The position numbers were made by a program, and so were the translations under genes. A DNA stretch of 64,000 bases, from contig NZ_PVTP01000004.1 of NCBI RefSeq assembly GCF_003003285.1, forward strand, positions 310,001 to 374,000. The letters run 5' to 3'. The stretch is from Yoonia maritima. GTDB lineage: Bacteria > Pseudomonadota > Alphaproteobacteria > Rhodobacterales > Rhodobacteraceae. Every line of letters starts with the position of its first letter. The first letter of the stretch is position 1. The notes below the pieces were generated by a model that worked only from the letters and a program-made list of their open reading frames with translations, was not told the origin of the DNA and searched no databases. Positions 1 to 9,703 of the stretch are shown here, piece after piece.

Positions 1-391
1 AGCTAAGGGCGACGACTAGATATGTTTCATGTGCATCAGAGGAATACATCGCAAGCGCGACACCAAGCAGCAAAAGGATTAACGCCTCCGCGATAATGAC
101 CATAGCGTAAATCGAGCGGACCTGCTTTCGTTCGCCTGTTTGTACAGCGACGGCGGCTAGACTAGCGCCACAGACGAAGGCGACCACCAGACCAAAAAAA
201 GAAAACGAGGCAAGGATTGCGCCATTCGCTAAGTTATCAGCAAATGCAGAGATGTTTCCCGTCATGTTCGCAGTAAACGACCCAGCAATTAGGAAGCCAA
301 CGGCATTCAGGGCCCCCGCAATCGACGACAATAGTCCTGCCAATACCAGATCGATATTCGCAGTACGTGCCTCACCAACTCTGATTAGCAT
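1..391 (-). CDS. YoaK/DUF1275 family membrane protein (3' end outside window)
   Basis: The reading frame starts at an ATG at 391 with an AAGG motif about nine bases upstream and runs off the left edge, so only about 130 N-terminal residues are visible. They contain several hydrophobic segments with the small-residue pattern of DUF1275 (YoaK) inner-membrane proteins: a first segment around LAGLLSSIAGALNAVGF, the conserved TANMTGN turn, and further helices. The function of the family is not established; it is predicted to be a small-molecule permease. The gene is divergent from murD, where mraY would usually lie in a dcw cluster, so the cluster is broken here or continues elsewhere. Confidence 0.75.
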   Translation of the reverse strand, partial: MLIRVGEARTANIDLVLAGLLSSIAGALNAVGFLIAGSFTANMTGNISAFADNLANGAILASFSFFGLVVAFVCGASLAAVAVQTGERKQVRSIYAMVIIAEALILLLLGVALAMYSSDAHETYLVVALS

Positions 392-847
392 TGTATGGCC
401 TTACCATTTGTATTTTTTGAATGATATGACGGTGTGCGGTCGTTCGCAAAGAGGTTAGGTTTGCCCCCACAACCAACAACATAATGTCGGATGCCGTGTT
501 GAAGAAATGCTGTTCGTCCGAAAGTTTGATAAAGGTTTTTTTAAGATTGAGCGGTTGCTTTCCTTAAATGTTCTCTCGCCTTATTAGGCTTGCCTTCACA
601 TCATCAATATGGGACACAAAACATACCCGTTATGGGACACTGAGGGGTAATCTCTTTCTGTAAAATTGTTTGAAAACAATTACTTGATTGGTGCTTCGTG
701 GAGCTGGTAAGGCACCCCGACCGCACCATTTGAATGTGTCTTGGCTTTTCTAAACTTTGAAGTGTTGATGGTAGTCTTGCGAGACGGTCTCTTGCGCCTG
801 TGGTGCTGATCGGGGCAATGTCTGCGCAAATACGCAGTGAGGCAAAG
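392..847. other. Intergenic region upstream of murD with a 10-bp direct repeat
   Basis: About 456 bp separate the divergent DUF1275 gene and murD. No convincing gene is visible. It contains a 10-bp direct repeat TATGGGACAC at 608-617 and 631-640 (23-bp period), AT-rich stretches around 500-600, and must carry the promoters of both neighbours. No clear operator can be assigned. Confidence 0.6.
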
Positions 848-2245
848 ATGATTCCAGTTCAGGGCTATGTAGGTCAGACAGTCGCCGTTTTGGGGCTTGG
901 CCGTTCGGGCCGTGCTACGGCTGCAGCGCTTATTGAAGGTGGTGCTGAGGTTGTTGTTTGGGACGATAGTGTACCCGCGCGCGAGGCGGCAGAGGCGGAT
1001 GGTTTGATTATCCGTGATCTGACCAAGCAGGGTGCATTTGAAGGTATATCAAAACTGATCGTCAGCCCCGGGATTCCGCATCTTTACCCGAACCCCAACC
1101 CAGTCATTTCCGCGGCTTGGGATGCCACGGTGCCCGTGGACAACGATATAGGGCTGTTTTTCCAATCTTTCGCAACTGATGCTTGGAACAGTTTTGACGT
1201 GGCGCCACGTGTCGTTGCGGTCACTGGATCAAACGGGAAATCCACAACCTCGGCTCTTATCCATCATATTCTGATCGAGAATGGCCGCCCGTCGCAATTG
1301 GCTGGGAATATTGGGCGTGGTGTCTTGGATATTGAACCGGCACATGATGGTGAGGTTATCGTTCTTGAACTGTCCTCCTACCAAACTGATCTGGCACGTG
1401 CGCTGACGCCGGATATTGCTGTCTTTACTAATCTTTCTCCTGACCACTTGGACCGCCACGCAGGGCTTGGCGGATATTTCGCAGCTAAGCGCCGGCTGTT
1501 CGCTGAGGGTGGACCTGATCGGGCGATCATTGGTGTTGATGAGGTCGAAGGCCGCTATCTTGCCAATCAGCTAATTGAGGGGGCAGGGGATGATCGCGTG
1601 ATCCAGATATCAACGGGTCGCAAGCTGACCGACGGCTGGGCTGTGTCTGCCCGCAAGGGGTTCTTGTCTGAGATGCGCAAGGGACGTCAGGTTGCGTCGA
1701 TAGATCTGCGCAATGTTCCGGGATTGCCCGGTGCGCATAACCACCAAAACGCCTGTGCCGCCTATGCGGTTTGCCGTAGCCTTGGGCTTGGCCCCAAGGG
1801 GATTGAGGCCGCGATGCATAGCTACCCCGGCCTGCCGCATCGGTCGCAACTGGTTACCGAACATAACGGCGTGCGCTATGTGAATGACAGTAAGGCGACC
1901 AACGTCGATAGCGCCGCTAAGGCATTGCAAGCGTTCACAAAGATCCGTTGGATTTGTGGCGGGCTGCAAAAAGAAGGTGGTTTGGATACGCTGCTGCCGC
2001 ATCTGCAAAACGTGGCCAAAGCCTATGTGATTGGTCGGGAAGCTGAAGAATTTGCACGCCAGTTAAGCGGAGCGGAGGCCGAGGTATGTGGTACTATGGC
2101 AGTCGCAGTATCCCGTGCAGCTGCTGAAGCGCAGTCGGGTGATGTCGTGTTGCTGGCCCCAGCCGCTGCATCGTTTGATCAGTATGATAGCTTTGAGAAA
2201 CGGGGTGAGGATTTCATCGCCTGCGTACAAGAGGCGACATCCTAA
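848..2245 (+). CDS. murD: UDP-N-acetylmuramoyl-L-alanine--D-glutamate ligase
   Basis: MurD adds D-glutamate to UDP-MurNAc-L-Ala in the cytoplasm, the second amino-acid step of peptidoglycan precursor synthesis. The 465-residue protein shows the N-terminal Rossmann glycine motif ([12 protein letters not shown]), the Mur-ligase ATP loop GSNGKST at about 127-133, the LELSSYQ and [10 protein letters not shown] motifs of the central domain, and C-terminal [17 protein letters not shown] and [17 protein letters not shown] motifs. An in-frame start exists at 800, but the ATG at 848 has a GAGG Shine-Dalgarno five bases upstream and gives the usual family N-terminus. It is separated from ftsW by two opposite-strand genes, which is unusual for a dcw cluster. 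Confidence 0.97.
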   Translation: MIPVQGYVGQTVAVLGLGRSGRATAAALIEGGAEVVVWDDSVPAREAAEADGLIIRDLTKQGAFEGISKLIVSPGIPHLYPNPNPVISAAWDATVPVDNDIGLFFQSFATDAWNSFDVAPRVVAVTGSNGKSTTSALIHHILIENGRPSQLAGNIGRGVLDIEPAHDGEVIVLELSSYQTDLARALTPDIAVFTNLSPDHLDRHAGLGGYFAAKRRLFAEGGPDRAIIGVDEVEGRYLANQLIEGAGDDRVIQISTGRKLTDGWAVSARKGFLSEMRKGRQVASIDLRNVPGLPGAHNHQNACAAYAVCRSLGLGPKGIEAAMHSYPGLPHRSQLVTEHNGVRYVNDSKATNVDSAAKALQAFTKIRWICGGLQKEGGLDTLLPHLQNVAKAYVIGREAEEFARQLSGAEAEVCGTMAVAVSRAAAEAQSGDVVLLAPAAASFDQYDSFEKRGEDFIACVQEATS

Positions 2246-2380
2246 GGCTCACCTGAAACGCGACCTCTCGCAACGTTTGGTGATGTTGCTTGGAGTGCGT
2301 GGCTCTCTGGTTGGCCATTGATCACGAATCATGTGTTAATGCTCGTGTTTATTCATCTTTTGGCAGTCGGCGATGCGTCG

Positions 2381-2405
2381 GCCCGACGTCGGCTTTGCGT
2401 CGGGC
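2381..2405 (+). terminator. Hairpin downstream of murD, possible terminator
   Basis: GCCCGACG at 2381-2388 pairs perfectly with CGTCGGGC at 2398-2405 around a 9-nt loop, in the gap between murD and the convergent immunity-like gene. No U-run follows, so this is only a candidate terminator or 3'-end stabiliser. The rest of 2246-2483 shows nothing recognisable. Confidence 0.4.
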
Positions 2406-2483
2406 ATCTGGTTGGTTCGTCGCGGGGTTAATGATGCGCGCGATTGTAGGATGAATGGCTTTTCCTATCATACAGGTGCAGAG

Positions 2484-3101
2484 CTAGACTTGGTCGAATT
2501 TCTGGTACCCCATACCCAGAAAATTCTGTTCGGCCAACGCAGCAGCTAATTCATCTGAAATAAAGCTCCCGAGCGTGTATTTGTCGTGCCACGCATGGCA
2601 ACTGCCAATTTTGTGTGTGTCGAATATCTTTTTATCATTGCCGTCGCGGATTGGCATATAGTGTTCATCTTCGCCGACAGGCGGAATACAGGCATCCTTC
2701 GCCAACGTGTCAAGGCGATTGCAAATATAGAAAAAATATCGCTTTGCGATCACTTTGCCCCGCTGCTCTATGTCAACAGGAAGAAATTGATGCACATCAG
2801 GTTCGAAGCGTTCTACGATTTGTTTAAACTTCTCTGTGACAAGTAATCCCTTGCCCTGGGTCCTTGCCACCTCATAAAATGGAAACTCTTCATTACCTTT
2901 GCGTCGCAAGCGCGTAGGCATATGCGTCGTGTCGATAGGCCGACCGCTCCCACCCGTGCGAAAACTAACGCCCCATCGGCCATCTTGGCTTGGGTCGATC
3001 AATTCGACTTTATCAAAGTCACCATCAACTGGAATAAGCACCTGGGTCAGGATGCCCGCCAGTTTAGGATCAGGCGCACCTCCGGAAATATGATATACCA
3101 T
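2484..3101 (-). CDS. DUF1629/Imm-type putative immunity protein
   Basis: This 205-residue soluble protein has no signal peptide. Its layout resembles the DUF1629 family (PF07791), members of which are predicted or shown immunity proteins of polymorphic toxin systems: an N-terminal half with a short aromatic motif (RWGVSF), a middle region rich in Phe and Val, and a C-terminal ISDELAAALAEQNFLGMGYQKF, matching the family ending in which an ISD...L helix is followed by G-x-x-F. No toxin, Rhs, or secretion gene lies nearby, so it would be an orphan immunity gene. It reads opposite to the dcw genes between murD and ftsW and looks more AT-rich than its neighbours, suggesting acquisition. Family assignment is from memory of the motif pattern. 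Confidence 0.6.
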   Translation of the reverse strand: MVYHISGGAPDPKLAGILTQVLIPVDGDFDKVELIDPSQDGRWGVSFRTGGSGRPIDTTHMPTRLRRKGNEEFPFYEVARTQGKGLLVTEKFKQIVERFEPDVHQFLPVDIEQRGKVIAKRYFFYICNRLDTLAKDACIPPVGEDEHYMPIRDGNDKKIFDTHKIGSCHAWHDKYTLGSFISDELAAALAEQNFLGMGYQKFDQV

Positions 3102-3134
3102 TTCTAAACTCCGTCTTCTTTTTTCTAGACTGAT

Positions 3135-4322
3135 TTACCCATTCGCGGTTGACTTGATCTCTTGCCCTGCCGCCCAGCCGGATGACCACGCCCATTGAAA
3201 ATTGTACCCGCCAAGCCAGCCTGTGACGTCGACTGCTTCGCCGATGAAATACAGGCCGGGGACGGATTTTGCGCCCATCGTTTTTGACGACAGCGCGTCG
3301 GTGTCGATCCCGCCGAGTGTGACTTCGGCGGTGCGGTAGCCTTCGGTGCCGGATGGCGTCAGTTCCCAGTGTGACAGTTGATCTGCGATTTCTTGTAGTC
3401 GTGCGTCGCTTTGGTCGGCGATGTTTCCTGCTAGCTGTAGGTCGCCCGAAAGGACTTCGACCAAACGCGCTGGCAGGTATTGGGACATGACGGTGGTCAG
3501 GGCTTTGCGGCCTTGGGTTTGGCGCGCGGATTTTAATGTGTTGAAGAGGCCCGCTGCGGGATCGACGTTGACGGTGATTTGCTCGCCCTCGTGCCAATAT
3601 GACGAGGCTTGTAGTACGGCGGGGCCCGACAGGCCGCGGTGCGTGAACAGGATTGCTTCGTCAAAGCTCGTGTTATTTGCGCTGACACGAGCGGGCAGGG
3701 CGACCCCTGCGAGCGGTTTGAAGCGATCTTCGCCAAAGGTGAAGGGAACCAGCCCGGGTCGTGTCTCAATAACTGGCACATCAAACTGTCCAGCGATTTG
3801 ATAAGCAAGGCCCGTTGCGCCCATTTTGGGAATGGATTTACCGCCAGAGGCAACGACAAGATTCTTCGCGAGAATCTGCGTGATGCGACCGTCGCGCGTT
3901 AGCTGTGCATGAAAATGGGTGCCATCGTGGCCAATGTTGTCGACAGATGTTTGCAGCCAAAGCTGTGCACCTGATTTATCCATCTCTGCACGCAGCATTG
4001 CGACAATGTCTTTAGCAGTTTCATCGCAGAACAGTTGCCCGAGCGTCTTTTCGTGCCATGCGATCCGATACTGATCGACCAGCGCGATGAAGTCCCATTG
4101 CGTATAGCGTTTGAGTGCAGATTTGCAAAAGTGTTTGTTCTGGCTAATGAAATTGGCCGGGCTTGCGTGCATGTTGGTGAAATTGCAGCGTCCGCCACCC
4201 GAGATCCGGATCTTCTCGCCTGCTGCTTTGGCGTGATCCACGACAAGCGTATTTGGCCCGGCATGCGCCGCACACATCATGCCAGCAGCGCCGGCGCCAA
4301 TGATCAAAGTATCAATATTCAT
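3135..4322 (-). CDS. HI0933/BaiN-family FAD-dependent flavoprotein
   Basis: The protein begins with an FAD-binding Rossmann motif (DTLIIGAGAAGMMCAAHAG), then shows the family signature EKIRISGGGRCNFTN near residues 51-65, a second nucleotide motif (VVASGGKSIPKMGATG), and a C-terminal GLYFIGEAVDVTGWLGGYNFQWAWSSG that closes the FAD site. This matches the HI0933/BaiN/YhiN group of NAD(P)/FAD-dependent oxidoreductases, whose physiological substrate is generally unknown. The ATG at 4322 is preferred to an upstream in-frame start at 4367 because the FAD motif then falls at the usual distance; the Shine-Dalgarno is weak. A 24-bp perfect palindrome lies about 40 bp upstream. The gene interrupts the dcw cluster on the opposite strand. 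Confidence 0.9.
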   Translation of the reverse strand: MNIDTLIIGAGAAGMMCAAHAGPNTLVVDHAKAAGEKIRISGGGRCNFTNMHASPANFISQNKHFCKSALKRYTQWDFIALVDQYRIAWHEKTLGQLFCDETAKDIVAMLRAEMDKSGAQLWLQTSVDNIGHDGTHFHAQLTRDGRITQILAKNLVVASGGKSIPKMGATGLAYQIAGQFDVPVIETRPGLVPFTFGEDRFKPLAGVALPARVSANNTSFDEAILFTHRGLSGPAVLQASSYWHEGEQITVNVDPAAGLFNTLKSARQTQGRKALTTVMSQYLPARLVEVLSGDLQLAGNIADQSDARLQEIADQLSHWELTPSGTEGYRTAEVTLGGIDTDALSSKTMGAKSVPGLYFIGEAVDVTGWLGGYNFQWAWSSGWAAGQEIKSTANG

Positions 4323-4361
4323 TGGGTTGATGTGCCGTGGAACGACGCCGCATGCAAGCGC

Positions 4362-4385
4362 GATCAAATTTAGCTAAATTTGATC
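4362..4385. repeat. 24-bp perfect palindrome, copy 1
   Basis: GATCAAATTTAG followed by its exact reverse complement CTAAATTTGATC. The same palindrome occurs once more at 22215-22238; on the minus strand reading of the second copy the identity extends to about 29 bp. Here it lies upstream of the minus-strand flavoprotein gene and about 115 bp upstream of ftsW. It could be a dimeric-regulator site or a dispersed palindromic repeat. Confidence 0.9.
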
Positions 4386-4499
4386 TTATATCTGTCGCGT
4401 ATTTGGCAGTGTGAATTTTCAGTAGAATCAGTTGCAAATGCTGGCTATGCTGCAGTCAGACCCGGAAAACGGGCGGTTGAGGCAGTAAGGTGGTGATCC

Positions 4500-5669
4500 A
4501 TGACAGAGATGGTCTATGGCGCGGTCCCGGTGCAATCCGGTGACCCGGTTCTTCCCCGGTGGTGGCGGACAATCGACAAATGGACTTTGTCCAGCATTCT
4601 GATCCTATTCGGGATTGGTCTGTTGTTGGGCTTGGCTTCTTCTCCGCCATTGGCGGCGAAAAACGGGCTTGAGCCGTTTCACTATGTGACCCGGCAGGCC
4701 ATTTTTGGCGGCATGGCCATTTTGGTTATGTTTACCGTATCGATGATGTCTCCAACTCTTGTGCGCCGTTTGGCGGTTCTTGGATTTCTTGGGGCATTTG
4801 CTGCGCTCGTTATGCTTCCTGTATTCGGTACGGATTTCGGCAAAGGTGCGACCCGCTGGTATTCGCTGGGCTTTGCATCTGTTCAGCCGTCAGAGTTCTT
4901 GAAGCCAGGATTTATCGTGATGGCCGCATGGATGCTGTCCGCATCGCAGCAGTTGGGTGGCCCGCCGGGCAAGGCGTATTCATTCATTATGACCGTGACG
5001 ATCGTGCTGATCCTTGCGATGCAGCCTGATTTTGGTCAGGCGTGTTTGATCCTGTTTTCATGGGGTGTGATGTATTTCGTCGCTGGCGCGCCGATGATGT
5101 TGCTCATGGTGCTTGCCGGTCTTGTCGTTTTGGGTGGGACCGTTGCTTATAGTAATTCCGAACACTTCGCGCGCCGCATTGATGGGTTTTTGTCGCCTGA
5201 TTTGGACCCGACAACACAGCTTGGCTATGCGACGAATGCCATCCGCGAGGGCGGGTTTTTTGGCGTTGGTGTGGGTGAGGGCCAAGTGAAGTGGTCGCTG
5301 CCTGATGCGCATACCGACTTTATTATCGCCGTTGCCGCCGAAGAATATGGGCTGATCTGCGTATTGGTTATTATCGCACTTTATAGCGTAATCGTCGTGC
5401 GGTCATTACTGCGTTTGATGAAGGAGCGTGACCCGTTCATTCGCCTTGCCGGGACAGGGCTTGCTTGCGTGTTTGGTGTGCAGGCGATGATCAACATGGG
5501 TGTTGCTGTGCGTTTGCTGCCAGCTAAGGGGATGACATTACCGTTCGTATCATACGGCGGATCGTCGCTGATTGCGGGGGGCATTACCGTTGGAATGCTA
5601 CTTGCATTTACGCGCTCGCGCCCGCAGGGCAAGATGGAAGATATTTTGCTACGTAGGGCCAATAGATGA
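4500..5669 (+). CDS. ftsW: Septal peptidoglycan glycosyltransferase FtsW (SEDS family)
   Basis: FtsW polymerises lipid II at the division septum together with FtsI (PBP3) in the inner membrane. The 389-residue protein has a short cytoplasmic N-terminus and about ten hydrophobic helices. It shows typical SEDS motifs: [21 protein letters not shown] near 118-138, the QPDFGQACL segment, PDAHTDFI near 267, and the C-terminal [18 protein letters not shown]. The ATG at 4500 follows a TAAGGTGG Shine-Dalgarno (4486-4493). It is the first gene of a tight co-oriented run and overlaps murG by four bases (ATGA), indicating translational coupling. Confidence 0.97.
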   Translation: MTEMVYGAVPVQSGDPVLPRWWRTIDKWTLSSILILFGIGLLLGLASSPPLAAKNGLEPFHYVTRQAIFGGMAILVMFTVSMMSPTLVRRLAVLGFLGAFAALVMLPVFGTDFGKGATRWYSLGFASVQPSEFLKPGFIVMAAWMLSASQQLGGPPGKAYSFIMTVTIVLILAMQPDFGQACLILFSWGVMYFVAGAPMMLLMVLAGLVVLGGTVAYSNSEHFARRIDGFLSPDLDPTTQLGYATNAIREGGFFGVGVGEGQVKWSLPDAHTDFIIAVAAEEYGLICVLVIIALYSVIVVRSLLRLMKERDPFIRLAGTGLACVFGVQAMINMGVAVRLLPAKGMTLPFVSYGGSSLIAGGITVGMLLAFTRSRPQGKMEDILLRRANR

Positions 5670-6763
5670 CCACACCACTTTTGATTATTGCCGCTGGCGG
5701 AACAGGGGGACACATGTTCCCTGCGCAGGCTTTGGCCGAGGCAATGTTGGCCAAAGGCTGGCGTGTGCGTCTTTCGACAGATGCGCGTGGTGCGCGATAT
5801 ACCAGTGGGTTCCCTGACGCGGTCGAAATAAGCGTTGTGGGTAGCGCGACTTTTGCGCGTGGTGGTATCCTGCAGAAGTTAGCGGTTCCATTTCGTATTA
5901 TCGGTGGTATTGCTGCCGCCAAATGGAAGATGCTGTTTGATCGTCCTGCTGTTGTTGTTGGTTTCGGTGGCTATCCGGCCATTCCTGCGATGACTGCCGC
6001 ATGGGCCTTGCGTATTCCGCGCATGATTCATGAACAAAACGGGGTTCTCGGGCGCGTAAACCAATTGTTTGCTAAACGTGTCGACAAGGTCGCTTGTGGG
6101 ACTTGGCCGACGGCTTTGCCGAGCGCGGTTGAGGGTGTCCATACAGGCAACCCAGTGCGGTCGGCGGTTCTTGAGCGTGCGGCCGCGCCATATATTCCGC
6201 CGGGCGATTATCCGATGTCGATTGTCGTTTTGGGGGGCAGTCAGGGTGCGCGCATTATGTCGGATATTGCACCGCCTGCGATTTCTGCTTTGCCAGAACA
6301 TATTCGCCGAAATGTCCGCGTTAGCCATCAGGCGCGTGCAGAAGATCTTGAACGCGTGACAAATTATTACGACGCAGAGCTGATTAATGCAGAGGTGCAA
6401 ACATTCTTTGCGGATGTTCCTGATCGCATGGCCGAAGCACAGCTGGTGATCTCACGCTCTGGTGCGTCCACTGTTGCAGACGTAAGCATCATTGGCCGCC
6501 CAGCGATCTGGGTTCCGCTAGCAAGCGCGATCCGTGATGAGCAGACTGCGAATGCACGCCAATTGGTGGAAAATGATGCTGCGGTGATCATGACTGAAAC
6601 CGAATTCGAAGTCGCCCCGCTGACTGCGATGCTTGAAAAGCTGCTGTCAGATGAAACAGGCATGATGAAAATGTCCCAAGCTGCCGTACGTTGCAGCGTG
6701 CCAGACGCGACCGAGCGTCTTGTCGGACTTGTCGAAGAACTGGCCACACCGGCCCAAAAATAA
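5666..6763 (+). CDS. murG: UDP-GlcNAc:undecaprenyl-PP-MurNAc-pentapeptide GlcNAc transferase
   Basis: MurG converts lipid I to lipid II on the cytoplasmic face of the membrane. The 365-residue protein shows the N-terminal [14 protein letters not shown] loop that contacts the lipid substrate, [15 protein letters not shown] and [11 protein letters not shown] motifs, a second Rossmann domain beginning [14 protein letters not shown], and the UDP-binding [33 protein letters not shown] region written here only as its parts [10 protein letters not shown] and RDEQTANAR. The start ATG lies inside the ftsW stop region. Length is normal for the family. Confidence 0.97.
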   Translation: MTTPLLIIAAGGTGGHMFPAQALAEAMLAKGWRVRLSTDARGARYTSGFPDAVEISVVGSATFARGGILQKLAVPFRIIGGIAAAKWKMLFDRPAVVVGFGGYPAIPAMTAAWALRIPRMIHEQNGVLGRVNQLFAKRVDKVACGTWPTALPSAVEGVHTGNPVRSAVLERAAAPYIPPGDYPMSIVVLGGSQGARIMSDIAPPAISALPEHIRRNVRVSHQARAEDLERVTNYYDAELINAEVQTFFADVPDRMAEAQLVISRSGASTVADVSIIGRPAIWVPLASAIRDEQTANARQLVENDAAVIMTETEFEVAPLTAMLEKLLSDETGMMKMSQAAVRCSVPDATERLVGLVEELATPAQK

Positions 6764-6778
6764 GATGGAAATCAAGCG

Positions 6779-8179
6779 ATGAACGCTGCTGCAACAAAAC
6801 TGCCTTTGGACGTTGGCCCGATTCACTTTGTCGGGATTGGCGGCATTGGGATGTCAGGCATTGCCGAGGTGTTGATTAACCACGGATACACCGTACAAGG
6901 ATCAGACCTTAAGGAATCTAAAATCACCGACCGGCTCAAATCGCTTGGTGCTACGGTTTTTGAAGGTCAGCGTGCCGAGAACCTTGAGGGCGCTGAGGTC
7001 ATCGTGATCTCCTCCGCCATCAAGCCGGGTAACCCTGAACTGGACGCCGCCCGCGCCAAAGGTTTGCCCGTTGTGCGCCGTGCGGAGATGTTGGCCGAAC
7101 TGATGCGGTTGAAGTCCAATATCGCTGTGGCTGGGACACACGGCAAAACGACTACAACCACTATGGTTGCTGCCCTGTTGGACGAAGGCGGTATTGATCC
7201 GACTGTTATCAACGGTGGGATCATCCACGCCTATGGTTCGAATGCCCGCATGGGGCAGGGCGAATGGATGGTGGTCGAAGCTGATGAAAGCGACGGCACA
7301 TTCAACCGTTTGCCCGCGACCATCGCGATCGTGACAAACATTGACCCAGAGCACATGGAGCACTGGGGGACCGAAGAAGCCTTGCACAAAGGGTTCTATG
7401 ATTTCGTGTCGAATATCCCGTTTTACGGGCTGGCTGTTTGCTGCACGGACGATCCTGACGTGCAGGCGCTTGTTGGTAAAATTTCTGATCGCCGGGTCAC
7501 AACGTTTGGGTTTAACGCCCAAGCTGATGTGCGTGCGATTAACCTGACCTATAAAGCTGGTGTCGCGCATTTCGATATCGCGTTGCAGGACGAGGATTCC
7601 GTCATTGAGGGATGCGAACTACCGATGCCCGGTGATCACAACGTGTCAAACGCGCTGTCAGCTGTGGCTGTTGCCCGCCATTTGGGCATGAAGAAAGATG
7701 AAATTCGCGCTGCGCTGAAAGGGTTCAAAGGTGTCAATCGCCGCTTTACCCGCGTTGGCGAAGTGAACGGTGTCACCATCATTGACGACTACGGGCACCA
7801 CCCAGTTGAGATCACCGCCGTGCTCAAGGCTGCGCGCCAAGCAACGCAAGGGCGGGTGATTGCGGTTCACCAGCCGCATCGCTTTAGCCGTTTGTCGCAT
7901 CACTTTGATGAATTTTGCGCGTGTTTTAACGACGCTGATGTTGTTGGTATTTCTGATGTGTTTGCGGCTGGCGAAGATCCAATTCCCGGCGCAGGCCGGG
8001 ATGATTTAGTGGCTGGTCTTGTGCGGCACGGGCATCGTGATGCTCGCAGCGTCGTATCAGAGGATGACCTTGAATGTCTGGTCCGTGAGCAAAGTAAGCC
8101 GGGCGACATGGTTGTTTGCCTTGGCGCAGGTACCATTAGTGCGTGGGCGAACCGTTTGCCTGAAAGGCTGGCTAAGTAA
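6779..8179 (+). CDS. murC: UDP-N-acetylmuramate--L-alanine ligase
   Basis: MurC adds L-alanine to UDP-MurNAc, the first ligase step of the peptide stem. The 466-residue protein has the N-terminal [16 protein letters not shown] dinucleotide-like motif, the ATP loop [11 protein letters not shown] near 118-128, the [10 protein letters not shown] motif, [10 protein letters not shown], and C-terminal DYGHHPVEI and HQPHRFSR motifs. It begins 15 bp after murG with a moderate purine-rich ribosome-binding region, and its TAA stop overlaps the next ATG by one base. Confidence 0.97.
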   Translation: MNAAATKLPLDVGPIHFVGIGGIGMSGIAEVLINHGYTVQGSDLKESKITDRLKSLGATVFEGQRAENLEGAEVIVISSAIKPGNPELDAARAKGLPVVRRAEMLAELMRLKSNIAVAGTHGKTTTTTMVAALLDEGGIDPTVINGGIIHAYGSNARMGQGEWMVVEADESDGTFNRLPATIAIVTNIDPEHMEHWGTEEALHKGFYDFVSNIPFYGLAVCCTDDPDVQALVGKISDRRVTTFGFNAQADVRAINLTYKAGVAHFDIALQDEDSVIEGCELPMPGDHNVSNALSAVAVARHLGMKKDEIRAALKGFKGVNRRFTRVGEVNGVTIIDDYGHHPVEITAVLKAARQATQGRVIAVHQPHRFSRLSHHFDEFCACFNDADVVGISDVFAAGEDPIPGAGRDDLVAGLVRHGHRDARSVVSEDDLECLVREQSKPGDMVVCLGAGTISAWANRLPERLAK

Positions 8180-8418
8180 TGGCGATGGCAGGGGTTGGTC
8201 TATGGTGGTTATTGGCGATTGTTATGCAGTTGCTGCCATCGCGGGACAACCACTGGACACGTGCGTACATCCTGATTGCTGTGGGCGTTCCGCTAGTGGT
8301 TTGGGTATGGATTTCTTACAATTGGTTGGCCGCTGCCCTAGTTTTGATCTCTGGCGCGTCGGTCGTGCGTTGGCCCATATATTACTGCTACAAATGGTTG
8401 CGTCGTCAGTTTGGCTAG
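8179..8418 (+). CDS. DUF2484-family small membrane protein
   Basis: A 79-residue protein with three hydrophobic segments separated by short charged turns (SRDNHW, YNW) and a basic C-terminus (YKWLRRQFG). A small membrane protein of this type between murC and murB is characteristic of Rhodobacterales and matches DUF2484, whose function is unknown. The gene overlaps the murC stop by one base (TAATG) and precedes murB by 57 bp, so it is probably translated as part of the envelope operon. A role in cell-wall synthesis is inferred from position only. Confidence 0.75.
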   Translation: MAMAGVGLWWLLAIVMQLLPSRDNHWTRAYILIAVGVPLVVWVWISYNWLAAALVLISGASVVRWPIYYCYKWLRRQFG

Positions 8419-8475
8419 GGCAGTTGATCTCTAAATTTGACGATTGCTAGTTTGACTGGCTATGAAAGGAACTGG

Positions 8476-9414
8476 ATGGTCGATTTCCCTGACGTGCGCG
8501 GCACATTAACGAAACAACGTTCGATGGCGGAATTGACCTGGATGCGCGTTGGTGGCCCGGCTGATATGTTGTTTCAGCCCGCCGATGTAGATGATCTGCG
8601 GGACTTTTTAGCAGCATTGCCTGCCGATGTGCCGGTTTTCCCGATGGGAGTGGGAAGTAATCTTATTGTGCGGGATGGCGGTATTGGCGGCGTGGTTGTC
8701 CGGCTAGGACGCGGGTTTAACGCCATTGATCCTTTGGGTGAATATGTTGTCGCTGGGGCCGCTGCCTTGGACGCGCATGTAGCGCGTAAATCTGCGGATG
8801 CCGGGCGTGACCTTACGTTTCTGCGGACTATTCCGGGAACGATTGGCGGCGCTGTTTGCATGAACGCTGGGTGTTATGGGGATTACGTTGCCGATGTTCT
8901 CGTGTCGGTTACGGTGGTTACACGAGCCGGAGAATTGGTTGAAATTGCGGCGAATGAGCTGCAATTCGCCTATCGCCAAAGTAGGCTTCCTAAAGGTGCG
9001 ATTGTTGTCAGCGCTTGTTTTGATGCGCCGCAGGCTGATCCTGCCGCACTGGTCCAGCGCATGACGGATCAACTGGCAAAACGAGATGAAACGCAACCGA
9101 CCAAAGACCGCACAGCGGGGTCAACATTTCGTAATCCTGCTGGTTTCTCGTCTACGGGACGTGCCGATGATGTGCATGATTTAAAGGCGTGGAAGGTTAT
9201 TGATAATGCTGGAATGCGTGGCGCTACCCTTGGTGGGGCTGTGATGAATGAGAAACACTCGAACTTTTTGACCAATGCGGGCGGGGCCACTGCGGCCGAT
9301 CTAGAAGATTTGGGAGAACTGGTGCGGAAAAAGGTTTACGATTCGCAAGGTATTACGCTAGAATGGGAAATTATGCGGGTTGGCGAACGGTTGGTCGACA
9401 GCGACGCAGAATAA
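8476..9414 (+). CDS. murB: UDP-N-acetylenolpyruvoylglucosamine reductase (type I)
   Basis: MurB reduces UDP-GlcNAc-enolpyruvate to UDP-MurNAc with NADPH and bound FAD. The 312-residue protein shows the FAD-binding segments [16 protein letters not shown] and [18 protein letters not shown], the substrate motif AGSTFRNP containing the general-acid serine, and the late glutamate in LEWEIMRVG. The ATG at 8476 has an AAAGGA Shine-Dalgarno five bases upstream; a start at 8437 would add 13 atypical residues. Next in the cluster should be ddl, but only a short remnant-like ORF follows. Confidence 0.96.
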   Translation: MVDFPDVRGTLTKQRSMAELTWMRVGGPADMLFQPADVDDLRDFLAALPADVPVFPMGVGSNLIVRDGGIGGVVVRLGRGFNAIDPLGEYVVAGAAALDAHVARKSADAGRDLTFLRTIPGTIGGAVCMNAGCYGDYVADVLVSVTVVTRAGELVEIAANELQFAYRQSRLPKGAIVVSACFDAPQADPAALVQRMTDQLAKRDETQPTKDRTAGSTFRNPAGFSSTGRADDVHDLKAWKVIDNAGMRGATLGGAVMNEKHSNFLTNAGGATAADLEDLGELVRKKVYDSQGITLEWEIMRVGERLVDSDAE

Positions 9415-9493
9415 TAGGCCAAATAATGGCTTGATCCGCAAATGGATCACATAATTGACGGGTCGCAAAGATCCGCAAAAGAGGCGGTTGGGT

Positions 9494-9703
9494 ATGTCGA
9501 GCAGGGCAAACCCGGAAGTTGTTAAAGTTTTGGATCGGCCGATGGCAGCGCGGGCAGGCGCATCATCGTTTGTTATGGATTCTAGAGCAGCTTTACGGGG
9601 CAAAACATGTGAAGTGATTGTGACCGATATTGGTCAGGCGAATGCATCGGCGGAATCGTCATCGGGTGTTTGGGTGCTGGAGGCTGCGCTATGCGAAGTC
9701 TGA
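9494..9703 (+). pseudogene. Probable ddl (D-Ala-D-Ala ligase) remnant, N-terminal part only
   Basis: This 69-codon ORF sits exactly where ddl normally lies, between murB and ftsQ, and overlaps the ftsQ start by 13 bases. Its protein aligns without gaps to my recollection of alphaproteobacterial Ddl N-termini (a P-K-V-A-V-L-M-G-G-P-S-A-E-R-E-V-S pattern, then an A-A-L-R helix and a Y-E-V-x-x-x-D-x-G strand): here MSSRANPEVVKVLDRPMAAR, then SRAALRG, then CEVIVTDIGQ. About a third of positions agree, but the glycine-rich GGPSAERE loop is destroyed and the ATP-grasp body (over 200 residues) is absent. A GAGG at 9481-9484 could still drive translation. It might instead be an unrelated small gene; the remnant reading is inference. 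Confidence 0.45.

Noticed and set aside
252-458. Plus-strand ORF of 68 codons at the left edge
   Set aside because: It lies antisense to the DUF1275 membrane gene, lacks a ribosome-binding site and shows no protein family pattern.
4362-4385. Reading the palindromes as Rho-independent terminators or FNR boxes
   Set aside because: No U-run follows either copy, and the FNR consensus TTGAT-N4-ATCAA does not fit the arrangement of the arms.
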